DNA of 64,000 nt from an uncultured Bacteroides sp. Lineage in GTDB: Bacteria > Bacteroidota > Bacteroidia > Bacteroidales > Bacteroidaceae. The position numbers were made by a program, and so were the translations under genes. The notes beneath the pieces were generated by a model. It was not told where the DNA came from and made no database searches. It saw nothing but the letters and a program-made list of their open reading frames with translations. The DNA is taken from positions 310,001-374,000 of the forward strand of contig NZ_CALDPF010000031.1 of NCBI RefSeq assembly GCF_937912035.1, written 5' to 3'. Each line of letters begins with the position of its first letter. Position 1 is the stretch's first letter. This document shows, one piece after another, positions 17,783 through 26,946 of the stretch.

Positions 17783-18184
17783 ATGATAACACAAAATACG
17801 AATTTAATGGAAAGGAAAAGTGGTTCAGATTTTCATGTTAATTTAGTTGACATGGAAGGAAAATCTGCTGATGGGATAGCTGATTATATGAACACAATAG
17901 GTTTATCAGAAGTATTAACCGGTAGAGATTCAAATCTGGATAGAGGCAATTTATATTGTGGTATAACCAACGATATAGAACGTAGAATGAAAGAACATAC
18001 TGACAATGACTTCCAGATAGAAGGCAACAGAATCTTTGCTTGCAAATGCGACAATACTGAAATAGCCAAAGAAGTAGAACGTTTAATGAGTAATAAAAAT
18101 TACGACACGGGTAGAAATCCGAAAGCAGGAGGTTGTGATGATTCTGTATATGTTTACCTGTTTAAAAAGGTAATAAATTATTAA
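17783..18184 (+). CDS. GIY-YIG-like domain protein at the head of the capsule operon
   Basis: 133 residues, no signal peptide. LYCGITNDIERRMKEH (57-72) matches the YIG half of a GIY-YIG nuclease domain, with the conserved arginine in ERRMKEH. A possible catalytic glutamate lies in AKEVERLM (about 97-99) and an asparagine in TGRNPKAGG. The GIY half is not recognisable. It is the first gene after the ops-like leader, 14 nt before the flippase gene, so it is transcribed with the capsule genes. A nuclease is unexpected in this position. It may be inactive, regulatory, or a leftover of an element. Confidence 0.6.
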   Translation: MITQNTNLMERKSGSDFHVNLVDMEGKSADGIADYMNTIGLSEVLTGRDSNLDRGNLYCGITNDIERRMKEHTDNDFQIEGNRIFACKCDNTEIAKEVERLMSNKNYDTGRNPKAGGCDDSVYVYLFKKVINY

Positions 18185-18198
18185 AGGGAAAGATTGAG

Positions 18199-19779
18199 AT
18201 GCCAAGCAGCTCAAGTAGAAGAAAAGAAAAAATAATGGACTCTACTTCAGATAATAACAAGAGGATAGCGAAAAATACAATATTCCTGTATTTTCGTCAG
18301 ATATTGTTGATGTTGGTAAGTCTCTATACTGTTCGTGTAGTACTTGCCGCATTGGGTGAAGAAGATTATGGTATATACAATGTCGTGGGTGGTTTTGTTT
18401 CCATGTTTAATATTCTTTCAGGCGCTTTGTCTATAGCCATAAGCAGATTTATTACCTATGAAATGGGGCAACCTGATGTTACTGTTAAAAGATTACAATG
18501 TATATTCTCTTCATCGCTTATTATACAGATAGTTATGGGATTGATTATCTGTTTGCTGATAGGTACTTTTGGCGTATGGTTTATTGAGAATAAAATGGTA
18601 ATTCCTTCCGAACGTTTAGACGTTGCGCTTTACGTAATGCTGTTTTCTGCTATAGCATTTTTTATTAATTTGCTCAGTGTCCCATATAACGCATTAATTA
18701 TTGCCCATGAGCAAATGAAAGCGTTTGCATACATTAGTATTGTAGAAGCTGTTTTGAGGTTGTTAATGGCTTATTTATTATTGGTCTCTTCAACCGACAA
18801 ATTATTGCTCTATGCACTTTGTATGGTGCTTGTTTCATTGATTGTTCGCAGTGTCTATGCCATTTATTGTAAACGCCATTACATGGAATGTCGTTTTGTT
18901 CTGGGATTTGACAAACAACTCTTATCTAAAATGTTTGTTTTTTCAGGATGGGCATTTCTAGGAAACGGTTCTTTCGTATTAAAAGAACACGGTGTAAATA
19001 TCTTGCTAAACATTTTTTGTGGTCCAGTAGTGAATGCGGCGAGAGGTATCACTTCTCAAGTAACCCATGCGGTCACTATATTTGTTTCAAACTTCATGCA
19101 AGCCGTCAATCCTCAGATAACAAAGTTATTTTCTTCAGGTAAGTTGGATGAGATGCACCGTCTTATATTCAGAAGTTCACGCTTTTCATTTTATTTGATG
19201 TTACTGTTAGGACTTCCTTTGATGAAAAATATTGATTATGCACTTGGATTCTGGCTTGTTTCAGTTCCTGAGCATACGGCACTCTTCATTCAGTTGCTGA
19301 TGGTGTTCTGTTTAATGGATTGTCTGGTACAACCGTTGATGACAGGTTTGTTGGCAGAGGGGAATATACGTGTGTACGAATTTGTATTAGTTGTATTGAA
19401 TGTAGGTAACGTACTCTTATCGTACTTAGCTCTTCGGATGGACTATGCCCCAGAAAGCGTTTATATAGTTTCTATAGTGATAGAGGTTGGTATTATGTGG
19501 TCACGCATCTATTTATCTGGTAAAGCCTATCAGTTGCCAGTCAAGCGTTATTGTATAGATGTACTGGGTAATACAGCAGTGGTAGCTACATTGTCGGGGG
19601 TATTTGCTTGGTGGATTCAACTGCCCATATCACATCCTTTTGTCCATTTCGTGACAGTAGTATTTACGGTGATAGTTTTTACCGGAATTATGATATACCT
19701 GTTCGGATTAAATCGTAGTGAACGAGCCTTGTTTGTTAATGCCTTAACAAAAATATTATATAAAATAGTTCGTAAATGA
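18199..19779 (+). CDS. wzx: Oligosaccharide flippase (Wzx-like)
   Basis: 526 residues with about 12-14 hydrophobic helices, of the polysaccharide transporter/MATE-like (MOP) superfamily. Near the start, NTIFLYFRQILLMLVSLYTVRVVLAALG is a common signature of Bacteroidetes Wzx proteins. It should flip the lipid-linked repeat unit to the periplasm. A second possible start is ATG at 18235, which removes 12 polar residues; both look acceptable. A 120-nt AT-rich gap follows before the next gene. Confidence 0.88.
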   Translation: MPSSSSRRKEKIMDSTSDNNKRIAKNTIFLYFRQILLMLVSLYTVRVVLAALGEEDYGIYNVVGGFVSMFNILSGALSIAISRFITYEMGQPDVTVKRLQCIFSSSLIIQIVMGLIICLLIGTFGVWFIENKMVIPSERLDVALYVMLFSAIAFFINLLSVPYNALIIAHEQMKAFAYISIVEAVLRLLMAYLLLVSSTDKLLLYALCMVLVSLIVRSVYAIYCKRHYMECRFVLGFDKQLLSKMFVFSGWAFLGNGSFVLKEHGVNILLNIFCGPVVNAARGITSQVTHAVTIFVSNFMQAVNPQITKLFSSGKLDEMHRLIFRSSRFSFYLMLLLGLPLMKNIDYALGFWLVSVPEHTALFIQLLMVFCLMDCLVQPLMTGLLAEGNIRVYEFVLVVLNVGNVLLSYLALRMDYAPESVYIVSIVIEVGIMWSRIYLSGKAYQLPVKRYCIDVLGNTAVVATLSGVFAWWIQLPISHPFVHFVTVVFTVIVFTGIMIYLFGLNRSERALFVNALTKILYKIVRK

Positions 19780-19900
19780 TAGTTTATGTGAATCTTTTCG
19801 TCATGTAAAGACTAGATTAATATAACCAAAAAAGATTACTATTTTATGTTTTAGAAGACTAAATTGAATAAAATTATTTGTTACAAATAGATAAAATCCA

Positions 19901-20962
19901 ATGAGAATTTTAATTTTAGGAGGAACAGGAGCTATGGGGTTACATTTAGTAGACTTATTGTCTAAGAATAGTGATAACCAGCTTACTGTTAGTAGTCGTC
20001 GGAAACAAATAGGGAAAGATAATTTGACTTATGTACAGGGAAATGCTCATGAAATGACCTTTCTTTCTCAGATTTTGAAAGAAAGATATGATGTGATTGT
20101 TGACTTTATGAATTACCACACGGATGAATTTAAGGAACGGTATCAATTATTATTGTCTTCTTGTGACCAGTACATATATTTAAGTTCTTCACGTGTGTAT
20201 GCCAATTCGGATACTCCAATAACAGAAGATTCTCCTCGCTTATTAGATGTTGTGCAAGACCATGAATATTTATCAATGGATGAGTATGCATTAGCAAAAG
20301 CTCGTCAGGAAAATTTGTTACGTGATTCAGGCTATAAAAATTGGACTATTATACGCCCTTATATTACCTATAGTGAAAACCGTCTTCAATTGGGTGTGCT
20401 GGAAAAAGAGCAATGGTTATATCGAGCTTTGCACGGACGTTCTATTGTTTTTTCGGAAGATATTGCATCACATGAAACAACATTGACTTATGGGTTAGAT
20501 GTAGCCAGGGGTATGGTTGCTCTTATCGGCCGTGAAGAAGCAAAGGGAGAGGCCTTTCACATCACTTGCCCCTATTCAATTAATTGGAATGACGTGCTTT
20601 CACTTTATCAAAAAGTATTAGAAAAAAAACTGGTAGATGCTCCCCGAATTTTCATGACAGAAAAAGCGCTGAACCTTAACTATAGTTGGGGTAAATATCA
20701 AGTTAAATACGACCGTTTGTTTAATCGCAGCTTTGATAATACAAAGATAAATCGGTTTATTGATGTACATACGTTTGTAAAGCCTCAAGAAGGGTTAGCT
20801 TTTTGTTTAGAATATCTATGTGACCATCCTTCTTTTCGAGCAATTAATTGGAAAATAGAAGGTAAATATGATAGACTTGTTCATGAATCTGTTTCTTTAC
20901 GAAAAATACAAGGGAAGAAGAATATATTAAAATATTTTTTGTTTAGATACATAATTAAATAG
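19901..20962 (+). CDS. NAD-dependent epimerase/dehydratase (extended SDR)
   Basis: 353 residues. The Rossmann motif GGTGAMG is at 7-13 and the catalytic YALAK at 129-133, with LSSSRVYA before it. The C-terminal part resembles nucleotide-sugar reductase/epimerase proteins. The substrate is unknown. The next gene begins 10 nt downstream and encodes a MenD-like ThDP enzyme, so the two probably act in one pathway, perhaps making or reducing a branched or acyl-modified sugar. Confidence 0.8.
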   Translation: MRILILGGTGAMGLHLVDLLSKNSDNQLTVSSRRKQIGKDNLTYVQGNAHEMTFLSQILKERYDVIVDFMNYHTDEFKERYQLLLSSCDQYIYLSSSRVYANSDTPITEDSPRLLDVVQDHEYLSMDEYALAKARQENLLRDSGYKNWTIIRPYITYSENRLQLGVLEKEQWLYRALHGRSIVFSEDIASHETTLTYGLDVARGMVALIGREEAKGEAFHITCPYSINWNDVLSLYQKVLEKKLVDAPRIFMTEKALNLNYSWGKYQVKYDRLFNRSFDNTKINRFIDVHTFVKPQEGLAFCLEYLCDHPSFRAINWKIEGKYDRLVHESVSLRKIQGKKNILKYFLFRYIIK

Positions 20963-20971
20963 TATAATTTT

Positions 20972-22714
20972 ATGGAAGGGAAATACTACACTAGCGAGCG
21001 TAGCTTGCAGATTTTAATATCTTTATTAAAGCAACATAAGGTAAAAAAATGTGTATTATCGCCAGGGGCTACAAATTTATCGCTTGTAGCGAGTTTACAG
21101 CAAGATTCCTGGTTTGAGTGCTATTCATCAGTAGACGAGCGTAGTGCAGCTTATATAGCTTGTGGTATGGCTGCTGAAAGTGGAGAGCCTGTCATGTTGA
21201 GCTGTACAGGTGCTACTGCCTCACGCAATTATATACCAGGTTTGACAGAAGCCTATTATCGTAAATTGCCTATATTGGCAGTCACCAGCACGCAGCCAAT
21301 AAACCGCATTGGGCATCACATAGCTCAGGTTATTGACCGTCGTTCAATACAGAACGATATAGCTTTACTGAGCGAGCATATACCTGTAACAGATAGCGAT
21401 GATGAAGCGTGGAGTAACACCGTAAAGATAAACCGTGCTTTATTGGAGTTACGTCATCGCGGAGGAGGACCTGTACATCTTAATGTGGAAACAACCTATA
21501 GTCGAGACTATTCAGTAAAAGAATTGCCCAAGGCACGCATGATTAATCGTATAATTCCGGGAGACATATTTCCTGAATTACCCAAAGGACGCATTGCAGT
21601 TTTTATTGGTGCCCACCGGAAATTTACAGAAGCTGAGACAACTGTTCTAGATGATTTTTGTGCAGCTCATGATGCTGTTGTGTTTGTAGACCATACTAGT
21701 GGATATAAAGGAAAGTACCGAGTGCCGATTTTGTTGCTTACGTTGCAGGAAAAAGATTACTGTACTTTGAAAGAGGTGGATTTACTGATCCATATAGGCG
21801 AAGTGTCCGGTGCATACATCCCCTTGCGTCCAAAGTCTGTATGGCGCGTCAACCCCGATGGAGAATTGAGAGATCATTATCGAAAGTTGAGTTACATTTT
21901 CGAAATGGGAGAACAGGTGTTTTTTGAGCATTATATTGGTACCGTCTCAGCTCCAATGCATTCATATCTCGATACATGTTGGAACAAGTTGCAAAACACT
22001 TGGGCAAATGTGCCTGACATACTTCCTTTTTCCAACGTTTGGATAGCCCAACAAACTGCGCATCGCTTGCCGGAAGATAGTGTACTTTTCCTCGGTATAC
22101 TGAACTCACTTCGTACATGGAACTTCTTCGACATTCCTGAATCCGTCTATGGTTATGCTAACACAGGTGGTTTTGGTATTGATGGCTATATTTCATCGTT
22201 TATTGGCGCCTCATTAGCTTATCCTGATAAACTTTATTTTTGCGTAGCTGGTGATTTAGCTTTTTTCTACGACATGAATGTCATAGGTAATCGGCATGTG
22301 GGTAGAAATATTCGTATCTTATTGGTTAATAACGGAAAGGGAACTGAGTTCCGGAATTATATGCACCCTGGTGCTGTTTTTGGAGATGAAGCCGATAAGT
22401 TTATTGCTGCAGGTGGTCATTATGGCAACAAATCACACAAACTAGTAAAACACTATGCGGAAGATTTAGGTTATGAATACCTTTCGGCAAATGATAAAGA
22501 AGAATATATAAAGAATGTAGAGCGTTTCCTTACCCCCCATGTTACTGATAGACCTATGTTATTTGAGGTATTTGTAGATAACAATGATGAAAGCGAGGCT
22601 ATTCGTATGATATTAAATGTGAATCAATCGACGGAAGGTATATTAAAAAATGTAGTAAGGGAGACATTTGGCGAGAATGGAATTAAAACGATTAAAAAGA
22701 TGTTAGGTAAGTAA
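20972..22714 (+). CDS. Thiamine diphosphate-dependent enzyme, MenD-like
   Basis: 580 residues with the ThDP enzyme layout. The N-terminal PYR domain has the catalytic-glutamate motif SVDERSA (53-59, E56). The C-terminal PP domain has GDLAFFYDMN near 427 and then NNG, the MenD form of the GDG...NN cofactor motif. MenD makes a menaquinone precursor, but here the gene sits inside a capsule operon after an SDR, so carboligation or decarboxylation on a sugar or 2-oxo-acid precursor is more likely. Yersiniose-type branched sugars use a ThDP enzyme in a comparable way. The reaction is inference. Confidence 0.78.
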   Translation: MEGKYYTSERSLQILISLLKQHKVKKCVLSPGATNLSLVASLQQDSWFECYSSVDERSAAYIACGMAAESGEPVMLSCTGATASRNYIPGLTEAYYRKLPILAVTSTQPINRIGHHIAQVIDRRSIQNDIALLSEHIPVTDSDDEAWSNTVKINRALLELRHRGGGPVHLNVETTYSRDYSVKELPKARMINRIIPGDIFPELPKGRIAVFIGAHRKFTEAETTVLDDFCAAHDAVVFVDHTSGYKGKYRVPILLLTLQEKDYCTLKEVDLLIHIGEVSGAYIPLRPKSVWRVNPDGELRDHYRKLSYIFEMGEQVFFEHYIGTVSAPMHSYLDTCWNKLQNTWANVPDILPFSNVWIAQQTAHRLPEDSVLFLGILNSLRTWNFFDIPESVYGYANTGGFGIDGYISSFIGASLAYPDKLYFCVAGDLAFFYDMNVIGNRHVGRNIRILLVNNGKGTEFRNYMHPGAVFGDEADKFIAAGGHYGNKSHKLVKHYAEDLGYEYLSANDKEEYIKNVERFLTPHVTDRPMLFEVFVDNNDESEAIRMILNVNQSTEGILKNVVRETFGENGIKTIKKMLGK

Positions 22715-22844
22715 AGACATAGTATATATGAAATTTGAGCTTGTAGTTTTTCGTTTCCTACTTTCAGTAACTATCCAAAATTAATTTATTGACTAGCATG
22801 GTTCTTTCCAATACCTTCGTGCAAAACATAAAACTCGAAAGATT

Positions 22845-23054
22845 ATGTTTAGTGAAAAAGATTTTGAAAGACTGTAGTTTCTCTACAAGACCGAGGGCGA
22901 ATCCAAAGGAGTTTCAAACAACTCATTCTGCATTAGCAACAACATTCCATATACGGTATTCTATGACTTGTTCAAGAAGAGAAATAAGAAATACTTTTAT
23001 AAAAAATTGGAATCTCATTCAGGGATTACTTTTGCAGGCTTCTCAGAGAATTAA
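22845..23054 (+). pseudogene. Degraded IS66-type transposase orf fragment
   Basis: From the ATG at 22845 the frame reads MFSEKDFERL, a TAG stop at 22875-22877, then FLYKTEGESKGVSNNSF and on to TAA at 23052-23054. This resembles the short accessory ORF of Bacteroides IS66-group elements, where the stop position is normally Trp (TGG to TAG). The overlapping 122-codon frame at 22789-23157 is not a credible protein. A small hairpin (23129-23145) follows. The fragment separates the ThDP gene from the pyruvyltransferase gene. Confidence 0.6.
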
Positions 23055-23225
23055 AAAAGGGAACACTAAAAAATTGGATTCTTACTTTATAAACCGGAAT
23101 GTTAAATTAAACAGATATTTTATTTTATCGGCTGTTTTTCAGCCGGAAAAATTGTAATAATTGAAAATATAATGATTGCAGCTAATACTATATATTACGT
23201 AAAAGCAATATAAAAAAATAGAATA

Positions 23226-24302
23226 ATGAAAATAGGAATCTTAACACTACCCATAAAAAGTAACTATGGTGGAATATTACAAGCATATGCATTACTTGCT
23301 TTTCTTAAGAAACAAGGATATGATGCATGGTCTGTAAGACGCCGATGGAACAGTGAAAATCAAAGCATACTTCATAAGCTATTTAAGCAGATGTACCATG
23401 CATTAATTATTCAGAAATTCAACAAATTCATTAAGCAATATATACAACCACAAACAGAAATAATAGATACAAAAGATAAAATCAATGCGTTAATTTCTAA
23501 AGGATTTGATGCTTTTATTGTGGGAAGCGATCAGGTATGGCGTATGCGTCATGTCTATGGTGCGGATTACAACTATTTTCTTGATTTTACAAAAGATTTT
23601 AATGTAAAACGTATATCTTACGCGGCATCTTTTGGAGTAGACTACTGGGATGATCCAAACGCAGAGGAATCAATTCCTATTGTAAAAGAGTTTATGCAAA
23701 AATTTGATGCCATATCTGTAAGAGAAGATTCTGGAATAGAATTATGTAAAACATTATTTGGAGTAAAAGCCCAACATGTACTAGATCCTACACTCCTGCT
23801 TGATAAGGAATACTATATTGACCAATTTAAGCTTCATATTAATCAAGGAGAATATATTGCTGTTTATGTTTTGGATATGACTAAGGAAAAGCAACAGCTA
23901 ATAAATGCTTATTCTAAAATGTTAAATTTACCCGTAAAATACATCAACCAAACAAAACTATCATCTTTGTCCGAACGAGGATTCTGGAAAGAGCTATGCA
24001 AGCCAGGAGTTGAATCATGGCTTGAAAATATAGCTAATGCGAGTTTTGTAATTACAGATTCGTTTCATGGCACAGCATTCTCTATAAATTTTGAACGTCA
24101 GTTTATAAGTATTGCCAATGAGAAAAGAGGGCTGGACCGATTCTTGTCCTTATTAAATCAATTGGGACTAAAGGACAGGCTGTTAAAGGATTCATGTATA
24201 CAACCGGATAATATTAATGAGATTAATTACAAGTTGATAAAAGAACGTATGAACAAAGAACGCGAACAATCTATAAATTTCTTAATAAAAAGCCTTCAAT
24301 GA
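23226..24302 (+). CDS. Polysaccharide pyruvyl transferase family protein
   Basis: 358 residues. It begins KIGILTLPIKSNYGGILQAYAL, the hallmark start of this family, with FIVGSDQVWR near residue 98, ISYAASFG, and a C-terminal TDSFHGTAFSI motif. These proteins add pyruvate ketals to sugars from phosphoenolpyruvate, giving the polymer a negative charge; some members have other transfer roles. It overlaps the next gene by 4 nt. It is markedly AT-rich, like the next two genes. Confidence 0.87.
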   Translation: MKIGILTLPIKSNYGGILQAYALLAFLKKQGYDAWSVRRRWNSENQSILHKLFKQMYHALIIQKFNKFIKQYIQPQTEIIDTKDKINALISKGFDAFIVGSDQVWRMRHVYGADYNYFLDFTKDFNVKRISYAASFGVDYWDDPNAEESIPIVKEFMQKFDAISVREDSGIELCKTLFGVKAQHVLDPTLLLDKEYYIDQFKLHINQGEYIAVYVLDMTKEKQQLINAYSKMLNLPVKYINQTKLSSLSERGFWKELCKPGVESWLENIANASFVITDSFHGTAFSINFERQFISIANEKRGLDRFLSLLNQLGLKDRLLKDSCIQPDNINEINYKLIKERMNKEREQSINFLIKSLQ

Positions 24303-25522
24303 AGTTTAGTATATCCCAACTTAAACTTAGTAAACCTATAAACCAGTTCTTGATAATTCAAGCAATAGGTATAGTTTGGATGGCATATCTACATGCTTCC
24401 GGACAAATGTTCCCAGCTTCTGTATTACTTACAATCAACTGTCTGCTATTTATTTTCAGATATGGGCAATTAAGTTTCTTTTCTGAAACCGGACTTAATA
24501 GAATATTCATTCTTTTAACAATTACATCCGTTATATCTTTTACAAATTACTTATATTACGAACGATATACAGGAGGATTATTTTTTAATTGTACCCTGTT
24601 TCAATTATTCTGCTACTCTCTGTTATGGGTTAATATATATATTTTCTTCTATATTTATGTTAGAAGAAATAATAATTATGATATAGTCTATATTTTTGCT
24701 ATTCTATTTTTTATTGCAGGCATTATAAACAACTTCAGATCATACCAATATTTTAGAGTTGTAAATGATACCCTTGCGCAACATCATTATTATTATTTCA
24801 CGTTGCAATGTCTTCCATTACTTTTAATGCGAGTCCACTCATGGAAGAAATATATTTTAATCCTAATCGTAACATTATGTAGTATATATGCTTTTAAGCG
24901 TGCAGGTATTATTGTATGTGGTGGTATATTGCTTGCTAATATAATAATAGATACTCATTATAAATTCCATCGTTTAGTTGGACTTCTATTTATAGTTTCT
25001 GGAATATTTTATGGAACTTATTATTTCATGAAAGGAAATGAAAATATAGATCGTATAATTCAAAGGATTGAAAATATTCAAGATGATAAAGGTAGTGGTA
25101 GAGGTGAAAATTTTGTTGATGTTTATAATGAAATAAGTCATGCTCCTATTGAAAATAAGATTTTAGGATATGGATTCATGTCAATGCTTTCTAAACATAA
25201 ACACATGGTTGATGTAGAAATTGCTTCTATGTATTACTACTATGGGATAATAGGTTTAATATTGTATTTATTGTTCCATTGTTTTATGATATTCAGATTT
25301 TTTTCAATAATAAAATCAAAGAACAAAGAGATAATAAATTTATCAGCTTCTTTTGCAAGCTGTTATATGATATTTTTAATATATTCTATAGCAGGCGAAG
25401 TGTTTACATATCATTATTTATTTATAATGGTTTTCGTATATTTAGGAACAATAGAAGGATTGTATTACAATAAAAAACAGTTTGTCATTAATGACAAGCG
25501 GAACAATAAAATGAAAATTTAA
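24299..25522 (+). CDS. wzy: Polysaccharide polymerase (Wzy-like membrane protein)
   Basis: 407 residues with about 10-11 transmembrane helices and a large loop around residues 250-300 (RIIQRIENIQDDKGSGRGE then ...ILGYGFMS). The helix-rich profile, big periplasmic loop and position next to pyruvyltransferase and glycosyltransferases fit a Wzy O-antigen/capsule polymerase. Sequence identity in this family is always low, so the call is by topology and context. The start overlaps the upstream stop by 4 nt. Confidence 0.75.
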   Translation: MKFSISQLKLSKPINQFLIIQAIGIVWMAYLHASGQMFPASVLLTINCLLFIFRYGQLSFFSETGLNRIFILLTITSVISFTNYLYYERYTGGLFFNCTLFQLFCYSLLWVNIYIFFYIYVRRNNNYDIVYIFAILFFIAGIINNFRSYQYFRVVNDTLAQHHYYYFTLQCLPLLLMRVHSWKKYILILIVTLCSIYAFKRAGIIVCGGILLANIIIDTHYKFHRLVGLLFIVSGIFYGTYYFMKGNENIDRIIQRIENIQDDKGSGRGENFVDVYNEISHAPIENKILGYGFMSMLSKHKHMVDVEIASMYYYYGIIGLILYLLFHCFMIFRFFSIIKSKNKEIINLSASFASCYMIFLIYSIAGEVFTYHYLFIMVFVYLGTIEGLYYNKKQFVINDKRNNKMKI

Positions 25523-25527
25523 TTAGT

Positions 25528-26694
25528 ATGAATATACTATATCTATATTCTTCATCAATTAATCCGACACGTGGCGGCATACAAAGAGTGACATATGTGC
25601 TTTCAGAGTTTTTCCGTAAGAATGGACATAAGGTTTTGTATCTTGGATTAGAAAAAGGAGAATCTCCTTTTCAATATACTTTCCCTGATCCCCAAAAAGC
25701 GTGTAGCAAACAAAATTTGAAATTTCTAAAGGAATTTATTCAAAGTGAAAGCATAGACATAACTGTTTTTCAGGAAGGTGTTTCTCCCCTACATACAGCT
25801 TGGCTTGCTACCGTCAGACAAACTGATTCCAAATTAGTTTCATGTATTCATAACAGTCTACTTGGAGGTGTTGTCAATATGGAACTGTCTTCAAGAAACA
25901 GATTAAAAAAATACCATCTCCAATCTTTAGTCCATTTGCTTAAAATACCATTCATGCCTCCGTTGGTAAAATGGGGATATTGCTTAATGATGCATCCTCA
26001 CTTCAAGAATTTATGTAATATAAGTAACAGAGTCGTATTGCTTTCTGAATCTTTTTTAAAAGAGCTTAGTCTATTTATTGATGTTCGGAAATATAATAAT
26101 ATAACAGCTATTCCAAATCCTGTCTCATTTATAACGAACCCCGTTTTATCTAAAAAGAAAAAAGTTCTTTATGTAGGTCGTATTGATTTCAAACACAAAA
26201 GAGTTGATTTGTTAGTTAAAATATGGGAGAAGATTTGGGAAAGATATCCAGATTGGATTTTAGATATTGTAGGAGACGGTACGGAACTAATGTCACTAAA
26301 AGATTACGTAAAAAATAATTCTATCAAGAATGTAAACTTTCATGGTTTTAAGGATCCTCTACCTTTTTATAATGAAGCCTCTATTTTTTGTATGACTTCC
26401 TCATCTGAAGGTTTTGGTATTGTATTAGTAGAAGCAATGCAAAATGGTGTGGTACCTATAGCTTTCGATAGTTATTTATCAGTAAAAGATATTATAACAG
26501 ACGAAACAGACGGCATTTTAGTTACACCAATGGACATTAATGAATATGCAGATAAACTATCCAGATTAATAGAAAATGACGCATTCCGAAATAAAATGGC
26601 AAGTAAGTGTATACAAAAAGCCAAAACTTTCTCTATTGAAGAAATAGGCCGTCAATGGATTCGTTTATTTGAAGAATTAATAAAGAATAAATAA
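25528..26694 (+). CDS. Glycosyltransferase family 4
   Basis: 388 residues, GT-B fold. The N-terminal half has TRGGIQRVTYVLSEF, typical of GT4 acceptor domains. The C-terminal half has VLYVGRIDFKHKRVDLL, then the EX7E motif within SSEGFGIVLVEAMQNG. It is a retaining cytoplasmic transferase. It is 5 nt after the polymerase gene and is the last gene before a second transposase remnant. Confidence 0.88.
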   Translation: MNILYLYSSSINPTRGGIQRVTYVLSEFFRKNGHKVLYLGLEKGESPFQYTFPDPQKACSKQNLKFLKEFIQSESIDITVFQEGVSPLHTAWLATVRQTDSKLVSCIHNSLLGGVVNMELSSRNRLKKYHLQSLVHLLKIPFMPPLVKWGYCLMMHPHFKNLCNISNRVVLLSESFLKELSLFIDVRKYNNITAIPNPVSFITNPVLSKKKKVLYVGRIDFKHKRVDLLVKIWEKIWERYPDWILDIVGDGTELMSLKDYVKNNSIKNVNFHGFKDPLPFYNEASIFCMTSSSEGFGIVLVEAMQNGVVPIAFDSYLSVKDIITDETDGILVTPMDINEYADKLSRLIENDAFRNKMASKCIQKAKTFSIEEIGRQWIRLFEELIKNK

Positions 26695-26701
26695 TTTAAT
26701 A

Positions 26702-26935
26702 GTAAGCCGTAACCATTCTATTTTCCGCCTTGACGCACATCGTAGCCTAACATATCTTTGCGCCGTAACCTTTAACAACAATGATTATGGCAAAAGAAAA
26801 AGTAAACTACCAGGAGGTATATGACCTCTATCAGTTATGCAGCGAGACCAAGGATCTTCGGGATTATGGAGTGAATTACGACAAGTTCATGAACTGGTAA
26901 CTTCACCAGCTGTAGATCAACTTGAATTCAGCTTG
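26702..26935 (+). mobile_element. Left-end fragment of an IS66-like element
   Basis: GTAAGCCGTAACC at 26702-26714 looks like an IS66-type terminal repeat, and GCCGTAACC recurs at 26762-26770. A consensus -7 box TATCTTTG is at 26753-26760. A 37-codon ORF (26787-26900, MAKEKVNYQEVYDLYQ...) then ends in TAA. It looks like the beginning of a transposon gene cut off where the next capsule gene begins. The family name is from memory of IS66 layout and is moderately secure. Confidence 0.5.
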
Positions 26936-26946
26936 TAATATTAATA

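Noticed and set aside
23129..23145. Small hairpin CGGCTG/CAGCCG as a terminator
   Set aside because: It is only 6 bp and followed by As rather than Ts. It may be part of the transposon remnant.
22789..23157. 122-codon open frame between the ThDP and pyruvyltransferase genes
   Set aside because: Its translation has no coherent composition, while the other frame (22845-23054) reads as a recognisable transposase remnant; the long frame is incidental.
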